Assembly: GCF_000252995.1 (NCBI RefSeq)
Contig: NC_015761.1
Coordinates: 1,984,001 to 2,048,000 of the forward strand
Direction: 5' to 3'
Origin: Salmonella bongori NCTC 12419
Lineage (GTDB): Bacteria; Pseudomonadota; Gammaproteobacteria; Enterobacterales; Enterobacteriaceae
DNA: 64,000 nt
Made by a program: the position numbers and the translations under genes. Every line of letters begins with the position of its first letter. Positions within the stretch are counted from its first letter, which is position 1. Positions 1 to 8,499 of the stretch are shown here, one piece after another. The notes under the pieces are model-generated. The model worked only from the letters and a program-made list of their open reading frames with translations, made no database searches and was not told where the DNA came from.

Positions 1-15
1 AAAATATTCATATAA

Positions 16-192
16 CGGTTTGAACGACGCCTGGAGGAAAGCGAGAATGGCAGCAGCAACAAGCTGAGTAAAGCACTTGGCTGCACTTTCCCTGATCTGA
101 AAGGGAAAGGCATTTCAGACTATGAGAGCACCGGTCGAAATAAACAAAAATTCAGTGACCATAAAACAGAATCTCAGGTTTTTGGTTTATGA
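16..192 (+). pseudogene. Unidentified C-terminal gene remnant
   Basis: An open frame of 58 codons runs from just after a TAA at 13-15 to TGA at 190-192 without a plausible start codon. Its translation is hydrophilic, rich in Ser, Lys and Gly, and ends in QVFGL. I do not recognise the family. It looks like the tail of a gene whose front has been lost. The following 150 bases up to the tRNA-Ser hold nothing I can name. Confidence 0.25.
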
Positions 193-346
193 TAGGAAGG
201 TAAAAATTAACCCTACATTGAACAGAAAAGATGTGATTTTGAGCGTAGCGCCGGGTAGGTATCTGGCGTTAATTTTTCTCAGATGATTCATTTTTTCTCA
301 ACGGGACATGGGTCACTGACATGAAGTATGGTAAGTGTTTGAATGG

Positions 347-436
347 TGGCGGAGAGAGGGGGATTTGAACCCCCGGTGGAGTTGCCCCCACTCCGGTTTT
401 CGAGACCGGTCCGTTCAGCCGCTCCGGCATCTCTCC
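347..436 (-). tRNA. serU: tRNA-Ser (anticodon CGA)
   Basis: The minus strand reads as a 90-base class II tRNA. It starts GGAGAGATGCCGGAGC, has CGA in the anticodon loop, a long variable arm (GTGGGGGCAACTCCAC), the T-loop GGTTCAAATCC and an encoded 3' GCCA. The position directly upstream of mtfA matches serU in E. coli and Salmonella. It decodes UCG. Confidence 0.95.
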
Positions 437-529
437 GTATTGTATGTTGCAATGATGCCAGGTAATTTGGCATTTTAACAGACCCTGTTCGGGTAATTTT
501 GTTCAAGTGACGAGTTTACGAGCAAAACG

Positions 530-1327
530 ATGATTAAGTGGCCCTGGAAAGCACAAGAAATAACCCAGAACGTAGACTGGCCCTGGGATGATGCGCTAGC
601 GATTCCTCTTCTGGTAAACCTCACCGCGCAAGAAAAGGCCCGGCTCATTGCGCTGGCAGAGCGTTTTTTACAGCAAAAAAGACTGGTAGCACTACAGGGC
701 TTTGAGCTCGACTCATTGAAAAGCACGCGTATTGCCTTGATTTTTTGCCTGCCGATCCTGGAGCTTGGTATCGAGTGGCTTGATGGTTTTCATGAAGTAC
801 TCATTTATCCCGCCCCCTTTGTTGTCGAAGATGAATGGGAAGATGATATAGGGCTGGTGCATAGCCAGCGTGTCGTACAATCGGGACAAAGCTGGCAACA
901 AGGCCCCATCATTCTGAACTGGCTGGATATTCAGGATTCGTTCGATGCTTCTGGTTTCAACCTCATTATTCATGAGGTTGCACACAAGCTGGATATGCGT
1001 AATGGCGATCGCGCCAGCGGCATTCCGTTCATCCCGTTGCGCGATGTGGCTGGCTGGGAACATGACCTACACGCCGCAATGAACAATATTCAGGATGAAA
1101 TCGATTTGGTCGGCGAAAGCGCCGCCAGCATAGATGCTTATGCCGCCACCGATCCTGCAGAATGTTTTGCTGTCCTGTCAGAGTATTTTTTCAGCGCGCC
1201 AGAGCTATTTGCCCCACGTTTTCCGGCACTATGGCAGCGTTTTTGCCAGTTCTACCGTCAGGACCCGTCTCAGCGCTTACGGGCAAACCCGGGCGAGGGA
1301 GACAACAATGTAGAATCAGAACATTAA
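530..1327 (+). CDS. mtfA: Mlc titration factor A, zinc metallopeptidase
   Basis: The 265-residue product matches MtfA (formerly YeeI) over its full length. MtfA is a cytoplasmic zinc peptidase of the M90 type that binds the glucose repressor Mlc and so raises ptsG expression; it also has aminopeptidase activity. The zinc-binding HEVAH motif is at residues 148-152, followed by the family signature KLDMRNGDRASG. A second acidic segment (ECFAVLSEYFF) around residues 212-222 probably supplies the third ligand. Length is that of the E. coli protein and the gene is intact. It stands alone between serU and asnT, as in E. coli, and is ordinary backbone. Confidence 0.95.
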   Translation: MIKWPWKAQEITQNVDWPWDDALAIPLLVNLTAQEKARLIALAERFLQQKRLVALQGFELDSLKSTRIALIFCLPILELGIEWLDGFHEVLIYPAPFVVEDEWEDDIGLVHSQRVVQSGQSWQQGPIILNWLDIQDSFDASGFNLIIHEVAHKLDMRNGDRASGIPFIPLRDVAGWEHDLHAAMNNIQDEIDLVGESAASIDAYAATDPAECFAVLSEYFFSAPELFAPRFPALWQRFCQFYRQDPSQRLRANPGEGDNNVESEH

Positions 1328-1380
1328 TCCCCCACTTTGTGGGTTAATTAACCAGTTGAATTGACGCGTTAATTTTACTG

Positions 1381-1409
1381 TTGACACGTTATAACAGGCC
1401 CAGTATTAT
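1381..1409 (+). promoter_or_regulatory. Promoter of asnT
   Basis: TTGACA at 1381-1386 and TATTAT at 1404-1409 are separated by 17 bases and followed by a GC-rich discriminator (GCGCC) about 18 bases before the tRNA. This is the layout of a strong, stringently controlled sigma-70 stable-RNA promoter. Confidence 0.75.
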
Positions 1410-1427
1410 GCGCCTCGTTGAAACGAT

Positions 1428-1503
1428 TCCTCTGTAGTTCAGTCGGTAGAACGGCGGACTGTTAATCCGTATGTCACTGGTTCGAGTCCAGTCAGAGGAG
1501 CCA
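1428..1503 (+). tRNA. asnT: tRNA-Asn (anticodon GTT)
   Basis: A 76-base tRNA starting TCCTCTGTAGTTCAGTC and ending GAGGAGCCA, with anticodon GTT in CTGTTAATC and an encoded CCA. Its position after mtfA identifies it as asnT. The last 16 bases plus five following bases recur at 4297-4317, so the 3' end doubles as the attL of a small integrated islet. Confidence 0.97.
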
Positions 1504-1664
1504 GATTCCTGTTTCTATGCGTCTCAGAATGTCTCAATAGTGTTTTGATTCAGAGAGTTAGCGTAGAAACTTGTCTCAGCGGATATTGATTTATCTCTCC
1601 GCATCAGGACAAATTGGTGGTCTGATTTAGGGTCATTTCAGTTCGATAATGGCGTGACCACCAT

Positions 1665-2252
1665 ATGTCCCTTACTGACAGCAAAATCCGCGCGACTAAA
1701 CCTTCAGCAACTCCCTTTAAACTGGCCGATTCCCAGGGTTTGTATCTGCTTATCAATCCGGGCGGCTCACGCCTCTGGTATCTCAAATACCGTTTTAACG
1801 GCAAAGAATCCCGCATTGCATTAGGCCCGTACCCTCAGGTTTCCCTGTCCGATGCCCGCCAGCAGCGCGAAGGTATTCGCAAACTTCTGGCCCAGAAAAT
1901 CAACTCCGCCCAGCAACGAACCGACGAACGGATTGCTCATTCTCCGGATAAATATTTTAGAGCCGTGGCGCTGGCCTGGCATAAGAGTAATAAAAAATGG
2001 TCAGCGGATTATGCCGCCCGTCTGCTCGCCAGCATGAACAACCACATTTTTCCGGCTATCGGCCTTCTGCCTGTCACCCTGCTGAAAACGCAGCATTTCA
2101 CAGTGTTACTGAGAAATATCGAAGAAAAAGGCTTTCTGGAAGTCGCGTCACGTTCCCGGCAGCAGCTCTGCAACATCATGCGTTACGCCGTGCAGCAGGA
2201 GCTGATGAAAGAAAAAACTGAATCTGGCTTTGAATGTTTTTGTCGCACTTAA
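1665..2252 (+). pseudogene. Truncated P4-type tyrosine integrase
   Basis: The 195-residue product begins MSLTDSKIRATKPSATPFK and has the N-terminal DUF4102 arm-binding domain (LYLLINPGGSRLWYLKYRF) and the start of the core-binding domain (LLRNIEEKGFLEVASR, LCNIMRYAV). It closely resembles the first ~190 residues of the full integrase at 29511. The whole catalytic domain, with the Arg, HxxR and Tyr residues, is missing; the frame ends in an unrelated tail (SGFECFCRT). Islet 2 carries the same truncation with the same tail, so the truncation preceded duplication. It lies 3' of asnT, the usual place for such integrases. Confidence 0.9.
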
Positions 2253-2615
2253 TGAAATACCGCTGCATTTCACCAGTCACCAGTACTCCGTCGTTATTCC
2301 ATCATTTCAGTGATAACACCGGAACCAATTATAATGGTGCAGGATATATCCAGTATTGGTGGTCGATAATGCGATATCATTAAATAATATTCATGATACA
2401 ACATAAATTGGAGAATATATTAATCCATTGAATGAATTAGATAAATCCAATACCAAATCGCAGTAAGAATGACTCACATCAAGACATATTCATATAAAAC
2501 ATACTCTACTTCATCAGTTTATTTATCAGTTGCCTGGTTTTACCCTCATATTCAGGGGCGTTTTCTCCGGAGAACAAAATGTGGCAATGATGCCAAACGA
2601 TTAAAAGACCTGGAT

Positions 2616-3129
2616 ATGCTGACAATCAATATTAATGGATTAACCCTGTGCCACAAAGGCAGCAACGGCATCAGTCATAATACATTGCCGGATGTGTGCG
2701 GAAGGGGCCCCCAGCGCACGGTATTACACGCCCAAAGGGGGCCGGAGGATGGACGTTATTCAGCTTAACCGGGACGGCAAACCCAGGCGTCTGATTGATG
2801 TTAAGTTTCCGACTGACAGAGCACTGGATAGTAAACGCTTTAATGATTACAACAAAATGGCAGAAAAACTCGATTCAACATACGAGACCTTCGAGGCCAG
2901 TAAGCGATGCCCAGGCTGGCCAAAAACCTGCCCGAATGAAAAACCCCAGGAGCAACCGCAGACAGAGACACAGCCGGAAGAGAAAAGTGCTTCTGCCGCT
3001 CAGTATGCCATCCTCGGTGGACTGGTGGTGGTGGCTGTTATTGCCACGCTGTGCCCGTTTGACGGTCCGGCAGGCGATATTATGACCTGGGGAGCGGTCA
3101 GCACCCAGGCGGGCAGCATGGCATTTTAA
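2616..3129 (+). pseudogene. tseV: TseV-like VRR-NUC effector with internal deletion
   Basis: Comparison with the intact copy at 16168-17232 shows that the PAAR-like N-terminus is kept only through ...NTLPDVC (about 2616-2700). About 550 bases are then lost, and the nuclease portion resumes out of frame (the first frame reads GRGPQR instead of EGAPSAR). The C-terminal 145 residues can still be read from ATG 2692, retaining the nuclease core (RRMDVIQLNRDGKPRRLIDVKFP) and the hydrophobic tail. The protein therefore lacks its T6SS loading domain. Around the nuclease core it differs from islet 2 (ALDSKRFNDYNKMAEKLDST against DLTPDRARDYRKMAKKLDSE), so it was a distinct allele. Any residual toxicity of the orphan C-terminus is untested. 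Confidence 0.75.
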
Positions 3130-3144
3130 TTTCAAAAACCGGAA

Positions 3145-4134
3145 ATGAATATGAGTGATAACAAGACATTACCAGAGATTGACAATAACGCGCTTGCCGA
3201 ACTGGACAAAGTCAAAATTATGGGCCGGGTGGCGGTGGAGGCCCGCATTGCGCTGGGGGTGGAACTCTTTATTGCCCCTCCGGGGCAAGAGAAAACGCCA
3301 AAGATGTATCAGGATATGCTCACCTCACTGGAAGCCTACTACCAGCATTTTAAACCGCATCTGAATTGCTACCTGCTGCCCAACAGCCGCAGTAACCGGA
3401 TGATTAAAGGAAACCCGGTACCTGTCTGGCGTAAAGCGCTGGAAAATGTGGATATGGATTATGGATTCAATTTTGAGCTTTTTTACGACGATACATGGAA
3501 AAGGGAAGCCTTTAATGCTTCACCCTGGCGAGCAGGATGTATGGGATTAACTCCCGAAGAGAATCAGCTTTCAAATATCACTGGCGCTATGCCGGTTTGT
3601 AACGATGAGGGGGATAACCACTTTGCCACCCTTTTTGCCATGACTCTGGCCTGGTGTGAGCGCCATCAGCCGGTTCATGGTTCGGCAGGATTCTGCTATG
3701 CCCTATGCACAGGCATTGAGCCACAAGCTCGCTACACCTGGGCTTCTATGCAGCGTTTTCCTGGTATTGATTTTTTTGACCCAGTAATATTTTCACTACG
3801 AGTTAAGGAAAATTATAACCGGATAAAAGGGGTAAACTGGCTGACGATATTAGGGGATACGCTGGTAGCGGAACTCGGTGGTGTGGAAACACTAACTTGT
3901 GCGCTGGAGCCGGAATGTCGCATTCATCCTTATCGTGGCGGGATTATCATTATTGCCGGGCCAGTACCGCAGACAGGTGATCTCTATACCGGGTTTACCC
4001 CACAGCGCTACAAGAAAGTAGCCGCAGTGACCCGCCCTGTACGTTTTGATAATTACCGCAGACCTTTTCTGGAGCTACCAGAACAGTTCGACTCCATGGA
4101 GGCAACGATGAAATGGATAAGGCGCTTTGATTAA
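3145..4134 (+). CDS. tsiV: TsiV-type (DUF3396) T6SS immunity protein
   Basis: A 329-residue soluble protein without signal peptide, recognisable as DUF3396, the family that includes the TsiV immunity proteins of VRR-NUC T6SS effectors. It starts 15 bases after the toxin stop with GGAAATGAATATG as its ribosome-binding context, so it was co-transcribed with the toxin. The N-terminal ~100 and C-terminal ~60 residues are almost identical to the islet 2 homologue at 17248, but residues ~105-155 and ~215-270 diverge (AGCMGLTPEENQLSNITGA against VSFLGDIPERSDLSFIQGS). That is the pattern expected where binding to different toxin alleles is determined. Its own toxin is broken, so it is now an orphan or guard immunity gene. 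Confidence 0.8.
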   Translation: MNMSDNKTLPEIDNNALAELDKVKIMGRVAVEARIALGVELFIAPPGQEKTPKMYQDMLTSLEAYYQHFKPHLNCYLLPNSRSNRMIKGNPVPVWRKALENVDMDYGFNFELFYDDTWKREAFNASPWRAGCMGLTPEENQLSNITGAMPVCNDEGDNHFATLFAMTLAWCERHQPVHGSAGFCYALCTGIEPQARYTWASMQRFPGIDFFDPVIFSLRVKENYNRIKGVNWLTILGDTLVAELGGVETLTCALEPECRIHPYRGGIIIIAGPVPQTGDLYTGFTPQRYKKVAAVTRPVRFDNYRRPFLELPEQFDSMEATMKWIRRFD

Positions 4135-4296
4135 CTGAACGTAGTAAAGCAATTTTTGCCCAGTGCTCTGACAGCTGTATGTATCGTATACACGCGACTG
4201 AAAGTTATAGTAAAATTTGTGGTCATTCTGGTGGTCTTGACAACCCTAATTTTTAGGTTTAGCTTACAAATCAGCCAGTTAATGGCAAAGGCGATC

Positions 4297-4317
4297 CCAG
4301 TCAGAGGAGCCAGATTC
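4297..4317 (+). repeat. attR of islet 1 (tRNA-Asn 3'-end copy)
   Basis: Twenty-one bases identical to asnT 1488-1508, covering the 3' half of the T arm, the acceptor strand, CCA and five further bases. It is followed directly by the native asn terminator hairpin, which the islet has separated from its tRNA. Confidence 0.85.
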
Positions 4318-4322
4318 AGAAA

Positions 4323-4347
4323 AGCCTGCTTCTGAGCAGGCTTTTTA
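4323..4347 (+). terminator. Rho-independent terminator (displaced asnT terminator)
   Basis: Eight-base stem AGCCTGCT/AGCAGGCT with a TCTG loop followed by a T run. Near-identical hairpins follow the asn-derived sequences at 18425, 27416 and 56928. Confidence 0.85.
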
Positions 4348-4349
4348 CT

Positions 4350-4808
4350 TTGTATCTCCGTTCTGCGCTTCTGCGTTGATTTTTCTGGCGATATATTTTC
4401 AGCCCCCCGGAAAATTACCCATTCCCCTGGCTCTAACGTTAATCTTTTATTTCTGTAACATAGCGCGAATAAACTATCTTATCGCTCTAATAACACAATT
4501 AAAAATTCCAGAACGTCAATGTGGATTTTTCTTAAGTACAATTATATTGAGAAGCGTGTCACTGAAATCCTTTCCCTCATTGTTATCCTCCCTCCTGGTT
4601 TAGGGAGCATCCTGAATAACAGGATATCTGTAGCTGAATAAATAAACAAAATGGACCTTTTTATTTTATCAGGGAAGTACAGAATATATACAGATATTTG
4701 GATAAGTGCGGGCAGACGCATTTTCCATGGCGAAAATGACGGCAGTTTTTTTCGTTGTTAAAGACATGGAATGATCCCTGTGTATTTTGGCGTTTATGAG
4801 GGAAAAAT
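4350..4808. other. AT-rich intergenic region, no gene seen
   Basis: About 460 bases between the islet 1 terminator and the dipeptidase gene. Short open frames here have no ribosome-binding sites and show only low-complexity hydrophobic translations. The promoter of the dipeptidase must lie in the right part, but I cannot single out convincing -35/-10 boxes. Confidence 0.5.
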
Positions 4809-6305
4809 ATGTTTTCTTTTAAAAAGTGTGTGTTGGCATTGTCAATAAATTTAGCGTTTATTTCATCGGGCTTCTCCTGCACAACGCTGTTGGTAGGCAA
4901 CGAAGCGTCATCAGATGGCTCGATGATCGTCGCTCGTAGCGCGGATAGCGACGCAATGAAAGCACAGCATTTTATTATCCACCCCGCCAGGCATAATCAG
5001 ACCGGGATGTATAGCACCAAAGCGCATAACGGCGCGAACGATTTTACCTGGCCATTGCCAAAAGAGTCGTTACGTTACACCACCGTACCGAACTGGAAAA
5101 CGCAGCTGCATGGTGCCACCGGTTTTAACGAAGCGGGTGTGGGCGTAAGCGGGACAGAGTCTATTTTTGCCTCACCCAAAGCTCTCGCCTTCGATCCTTA
5201 TGTAGAAGATAAAGGCATTACCGAAGACGATATCCCGGATATTTTGCTTTCGCAGACCAAAACCGCACGTGAGGCGGTTGCGCTGCTGGGGCACATTATT
5301 GAAACCGTCGGTGCCGGGGAGGGTTTCGGCGTTGCGGTAGTCGATGATAATGAAATCTGGTATCTGGAAACTGCCACCGGTCATCAATGGATGGCACAGC
5401 GTCTTCCGGCTAATCAGTATTTCGCCACGGGCAATCAGGGACGTTTGCAGGATTATGACCCGAAAGACCCTAACGTGATGGGATCTAAATCGTTAGTGAC
5501 GTTTGCTACTGAAAAAGGTCTTTATCATCCGCAAAATGAGGGTAAATTTAATTTTTCTAAAGTCTATACGCGTGACGATGAACGCGATCGGACCTATAAC
5601 GATCCGCGCGTATGGACTATTCAGCAACAATTTAATCCTTCAGTAAAACAAGATATGACTGCCGGAAGGCACTTCCCTGTCTTCATGACGCCTGAAAAGA
5701 AAATGACGCTTGATGACGTCAAAGACGTTTTACGTAACCATTACGAGGGGACAAAACACGATCCTTATTCTAACGGCCTGAATGGTAAAGAACCCTGGCG
5801 CCCCGTCAGCGTTTTTCGTACCTATGAAGCGCATGTGATGCAGGTTCGCCCCTGGCTACCGAAAGAAATTGGCGAAGTCACCTATATCGGTCTGGGTATG
5901 GCTGATCTTACCGCTTTTGTTCCCTATTACAGCGGTCTAAAGGCGTATCCGGCAAACTATGCCATGGGGACAGATAAGGCCGACAATCAGTCTATTTACT
6001 GGAAATACCGTAAGTTACAGACCCTGACAATGACGGATTACCCTAAGCTTGCTCCCGTCGTGAAAAAAGCCTACGCCGAATGGGAAGCCAAAGTAGCAAA
6101 AGAACAGCAAGAAGTCGAAACTGAATATCTCACTATGGCTAAAACCAATAAAGATGCAGCGGATAAAATGTTGAATGATTTTAATCTGCAGGTCATGGCG
6201 GACGCTGAGAAACTAACTGAAACATTGACAAATCAGTTGTTCACCATCCGTACCCAGGATATTCAATCTGATATTTTCTTTGCGAATGCGGCGAAAAAAG
6301 ACTGA
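4809..6305 (+). CDS. Secreted C69-family dipeptidase, PipD-like
   Basis: The 498-residue protein belongs to peptidase family C69, N-terminal nucleophile hydrolases that include Lactobacillus PepDA and Salmonella PipD. Residues 1-23 form a signal peptide, and the next residue is Cys24 (GFSC/TTLLVGN), the family's catalytic residue exposed after maturation. Typical family blocks follow: SDGSMIVARSADS, GVGVSGTES, GAGEGFGVAVVDDNEIWYLET and ATGNQGR. The C-terminus (EWEAKVAKEQQEVETEY) is helical and charged. Export and the free N-terminal Cys point to periplasmic dipeptide hydrolysis. The gene stands alone in an accessory block next to asnT; pipD itself is on SPI-5 in S. enterica, so this may be a paralogue or relocated copy. 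I did not assign the symbol pipD for that reason. Confidence 0.85.
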   Translation: MFSFKKCVLALSINLAFISSGFSCTTLLVGNEASSDGSMIVARSADSDAMKAQHFIIHPARHNQTGMYSTKAHNGANDFTWPLPKESLRYTTVPNWKTQLHGATGFNEAGVGVSGTESIFASPKALAFDPYVEDKGITEDDIPDILLSQTKTAREAVALLGHIIETVGAGEGFGVAVVDDNEIWYLETATGHQWMAQRLPANQYFATGNQGRLQDYDPKDPNVMGSKSLVTFATEKGLYHPQNEGKFNFSKVYTRDDERDRTYNDPRVWTIQQQFNPSVKQDMTAGRHFPVFMTPEKKMTLDDVKDVLRNHYEGTKHDPYSNGLNGKEPWRPVSVFRTYEAHVMQVRPWLPKEIGEVTYIGLGMADLTAFVPYYSGLKAYPANYAMGTDKADNQSIYWKYRKLQTLTMTDYPKLAPVVKKAYAEWEAKVAKEQQEVETEYLTMAKTNKDAADKMLNDFNLQVMADAEKLTETLTNQLFTIRTQDIQSDIFFANAAKKD

Positions 6306-6434
6306 TACAACGCGCGTATAGATGTGGCATCATCTGGCCGGGAGTTTTCCCGGCTTGATTGACGCGTTCTTCTTTATTGATCACGCCAGCAACGTAAATG
6401 GCCTGCGACTATTATTTAATTACTGCTAGCGATA

Positions 6435-6677
6435 TCAATAATTAAACCGTTTCACCAGAGTAAGCTCGCCGGGATTACGCAACGGAATCGTAAAGGTTTC
6501 CTGTTTTCTATCTGGCGAGCCTTCGTTTTTTACACTCAACACCTGCGCCGTCGCCAGGCGTTGGTTGCCATAACCGCAAAAGTAATACACGTAAACCAAC
6601 CTGGCCTCTTTCACAGGCGTAGGCGTCGAAAAATATCTCCGGACCATAGTCCGTTGTTTACATTCGGCAATAGATAA
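6435..6677 (-). pseudogene. Unrecognised short ORF or gene remnant
   Basis: A frame on the minus strand gives a product ending ETFTIPLRNPGELTLVKRFNY. An internal Met around 6646 begins MVRRYFSTPTPVKEARLVYV. The composition is protein-like with alternating hydrophobic residues, but I know no family. Upstream the frame runs through the tRNA-like sequence at 6721-6794, so the natural start is probably lost and this is the tail of a broken gene. Confidence 0.25.
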
Positions 6678-6720
6678 GATGCAAAATGCGTTTATTTCTG
6701 TATTACTTTTTTTATTATAA

Positions 6721-6794
6721 TGGACCGCCATCGAGGACTCGAACCCCGTACTACAACATCCAGGTCGTCGCTCTTCCCGATGAGCTAATGGCGG
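6721..6794 (-). tRNA. tRNA-like gene with a six-base anticodon loop
   Basis: On the minus strand 74 bases fold as a tRNA. The acceptor is CCGCCAT paired with ATGGCGG, followed by discriminator T and an encoded CCA. The D stem is GCTC/GAGC, and the T arm is CGGGG-TTCGAGT-CCTCG with one G-T pair. The anticodon stem ACGAC/GTTGT closes a loop of only six bases (CTGGAT) instead of seven, so the anticodon cannot be read with confidence. The acceptor is perfect and CCA is encoded, so decay is recent or the RNA still has a role. It lies between the dipeptidase and PerC genes and does not look like a backbone tRNA. Confidence 0.55.
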
Positions 6795-7025
6795 ATTAAA
6801 TATATCATGAGTATAAAGAATATTTGGATGTAGCATCCCTGCTCAAAATAAAAAGAACACGACAAATAAAATTCTCTGCAAACAACGCCGGGCATTTTAA
6901 GCGTTTTTCAGGAAAAAACATAGCATACCAATACTCCGAAAAAGGACAACTTTCGATACTGTGATTTCTTATCACAAACATGCAAAATTCTATATTCAGC
7001 TATACTATTTAATAGAGACTTCACC

Positions 7026-7295
7026 ATGCCCCAAATAAACTATTCCATTACTCACGACGCGGCGCTGCGGGATGAAATTGCTGAAGCGCTTGAAAGAGCA
7101 GGTTTGTGGCGACGCGCGGCAACACGCTGGCTACATGTTTTTGATTCGCTCAATTCAGATAAAGGACGTGAACGCATTGCACAGCGACGAGAGGCATGTT
7201 TACTAATAGCCAGTAGCTATGCAGACAGAAATTCTGGTTCGAAACGACGAAAAATTTACCTGACACTTCTTGAGCTTGAGATGTCGCGCACATGA
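7026..7295 (+). CDS. PerC-type transcriptional activator
   Basis: The 89-residue protein matches the PerC family (PF06069), small activators named after the enteropathogenic E. coli plasmid-encoded regulator and common on prophages and islands. The signature is clear: AEALERAGLWRRAATRWLHV near residues 19-40, then ERIAQRREACLL. The gene starts at ATG 7026 and stands upstream of a small membrane protein. PerC homologues often activate virulence or adhesion loci in trans. The autotransporter at 8500 is a candidate target by position only. Confidence 0.8.
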   Translation: MPQINYSITHDAALRDEIAEALERAGLWRRAATRWLHVFDSLNSDKGRERIAQRREACLLIASSYADRNSGSKRRKIYLTLLELEMSRT

Positions 7296-7445
7296 TCACT
7301 AAACAGTAAATCGCCCGCTGTCCATTTTTGGAGAGAAATATCACTGTTAATTTAAGACGCAGCTTTCTAGAATTTGTACGACCAGACAGTGACTGGCAAA
7401 AGATTGCATGCTTTTTGTATTTCTTAACTTCAGGAGAAAGTGAAA

Positions 7446-7604
7446 ATGACATGGTGGGTCAGCGGACTGGCATTGCTGGTATCCGTGACGGTGTTTTCTT
7501 TTATAGGATATTTTGTTTTTGCTGTGTTTATTGCCCCGATGTCATATCTTATAATCCAGTTTATAGCGATATCCTGGCGCGCATTTTCCAGGATCCATGA
7601 TTAA
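7446..7604 (+). CDS. Small hydrophobic membrane protein (52 aa)
   Basis: ATG 7446 is preceded by a strong ribosome-binding site (CAGGAGAAAG). It opens a 52-codon frame beginning MTWWVSGLALLVSVTVFSF, with two closely spaced hydrophobic stretches covering residues ~6-42 and a basic C-terminus (SWRAFSRIHD). The product is probably an inner-membrane protein with one or two spans. I know no family. A longer frame overlaps it out of phase from 7328, but this one has the better start and composition. Confidence 0.5.
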   Translation: MTWWVSGLALLVSVTVFSFIGYFVFAVFIAPMSYLIIQFIAISWRAFSRIHD

Positions 7605-7865
7605 TTTTACGTAGTAATTTATTATCCTCGTTATAACTCTCTACCGTCTATGTGGTGAATTGCAGTCCTCCGAGGCAAGCCGAAGATAAGCATCGGCCAC
7701 CACACTTTTCCAGTGAGTAGTTGCCCTACACTCCTACACTTCCTCTGTAAATGGCAGAAAAAACCAGCCTGGGCTGGTTATCAGAATTATCAATTAGTAA
7801 TAAAAACGGATATTTAGTGGTAAGATTTAGTTTGACTGAGATCGCGTGGCAAGAGAATGGTTGTT

Positions 7866-8438
7866 TTACAAAAAACTCATAATCCTTTCAAAGTTACATG
7901 AGTTAATCAATGCACTAAAGCCGGGATTATTCTTGATGCCTAATTTTTTCATTGCTCGTTGTTTATAATGGCTTTTAATTTTACTTGCCAGAAACTCATC
8001 ACTGATGTTTTCCGGACATTTAGTGGCGCTGTGAAAAGCAAAGACACCGCTTTTTTCTTTATTCGTCAGTAATTTTTTAGAGTATCCTGATGAGTTTAAA
8101 CGTTCTTTTTCCAGTAGTGCATTTATCTGGCCCAAAAAGGAGATGATGGCCGTACTGCAACGTACGATATAAAAATGCGTTGTACCAGGAATAAAGCGTC
8201 TGATGCATTCCCATGATAGCGAGTCCGATAAAATAATAACTTTACTATAAGTTTCAATATCTTTACGCCGTCTGAGAGCCAACAAACTATCCAGCGGCAT
8301 TTCCTCATCGACTAAAAAGAGTAAGGTATCCTTGACATTCTGTGGGTGCTTCGTTATTACAGGCTCAAGAATATGCTTCATGCCAAACTCTAAATATTTA
8401 TCCCGTGAGCAGGAAACAAAATTTATCATTTCAATCAC
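7866..8438 (-). CDS. LuxR-type helix-turn-helix regulator
   Basis: The 190-residue protein has an N-terminal segment resembling a degenerate receiver-like domain (residues ~1-115) and a C-terminal LuxR-type HTH. The HTH is seen as LLTNKEKSGVFAFH, then ISDEFLASKIKSHYKQRAMKKLGIKNN around residues 124-170. The overall layout is like the BglJ/RcsA/FimZ-type regulators of Enterobacteriaceae, which lack phosphorylation residues or dimerise with RcsB. It is downstream of, and on the same strand as, the autotransporter gene, separated by a terminator hairpin. A role in controlling the autotransporter is inferred from position only. Confidence 0.65.
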   Translation of the reverse strand: MIEMINFVSCSRDKYLEFGMKHILEPVITKHPQNVKDTLLFLVDEEMPLDSLLALRRRKDIETYSKVIILSDSLSWECIRRFIPGTTHFYIVRCSTAIISFLGQINALLEKERLNSSGYSKKLLTNKEKSGVFAFHSATKCPENISDEFLASKIKSHYKQRAMKKLGIKNNPGFSALINSCNFERIMSFL

Positions 8439-8460
8439 TCAATTGCTGTTAATAAAAAAC

Positions 8461-8490
8461 AGGCCCATTAATAATGGGCCTACAGATGAT
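8461..8490 (-). terminator. Rho-independent terminator of the autotransporter gene
   Basis: AGGCCCATTA/TAATGGGCCT forms a perfect hairpin at 8461-8481. Read on the minus strand it is followed by TGTTTTTT, directly 3' of the autotransporter stop codon. Confidence 0.8.
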
Positions 8491-8499
8491 GAAAAATAA

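Larger units (their letters stand above)
1488..4317 (+). mobile_element. tRNA-Asn islet 1 (truncated integrase, TseV remnant, TsiV)
   Basis: A 2.8-kb element lies between the asnT 3' end (1488-1508) and a perfect 21-base direct copy at 4297-4317. It contains an integrase fragment, a toxin gene with an internal deletion and a complete immunity gene. Islet 2 at 15040-18420 has the same order and mostly near-identical sequence. With only an integrase N-terminus it cannot excise by itself. It could be mobilised in trans by a related integrase such as the one at 29511. Confidence 0.8.

Noticed and set aside
4376..4603. 75-codon plus-strand ORF after islet 1
   Set aside because: Low-complexity hydrophobic product, no ribosome-binding site and AT-rich random composition.
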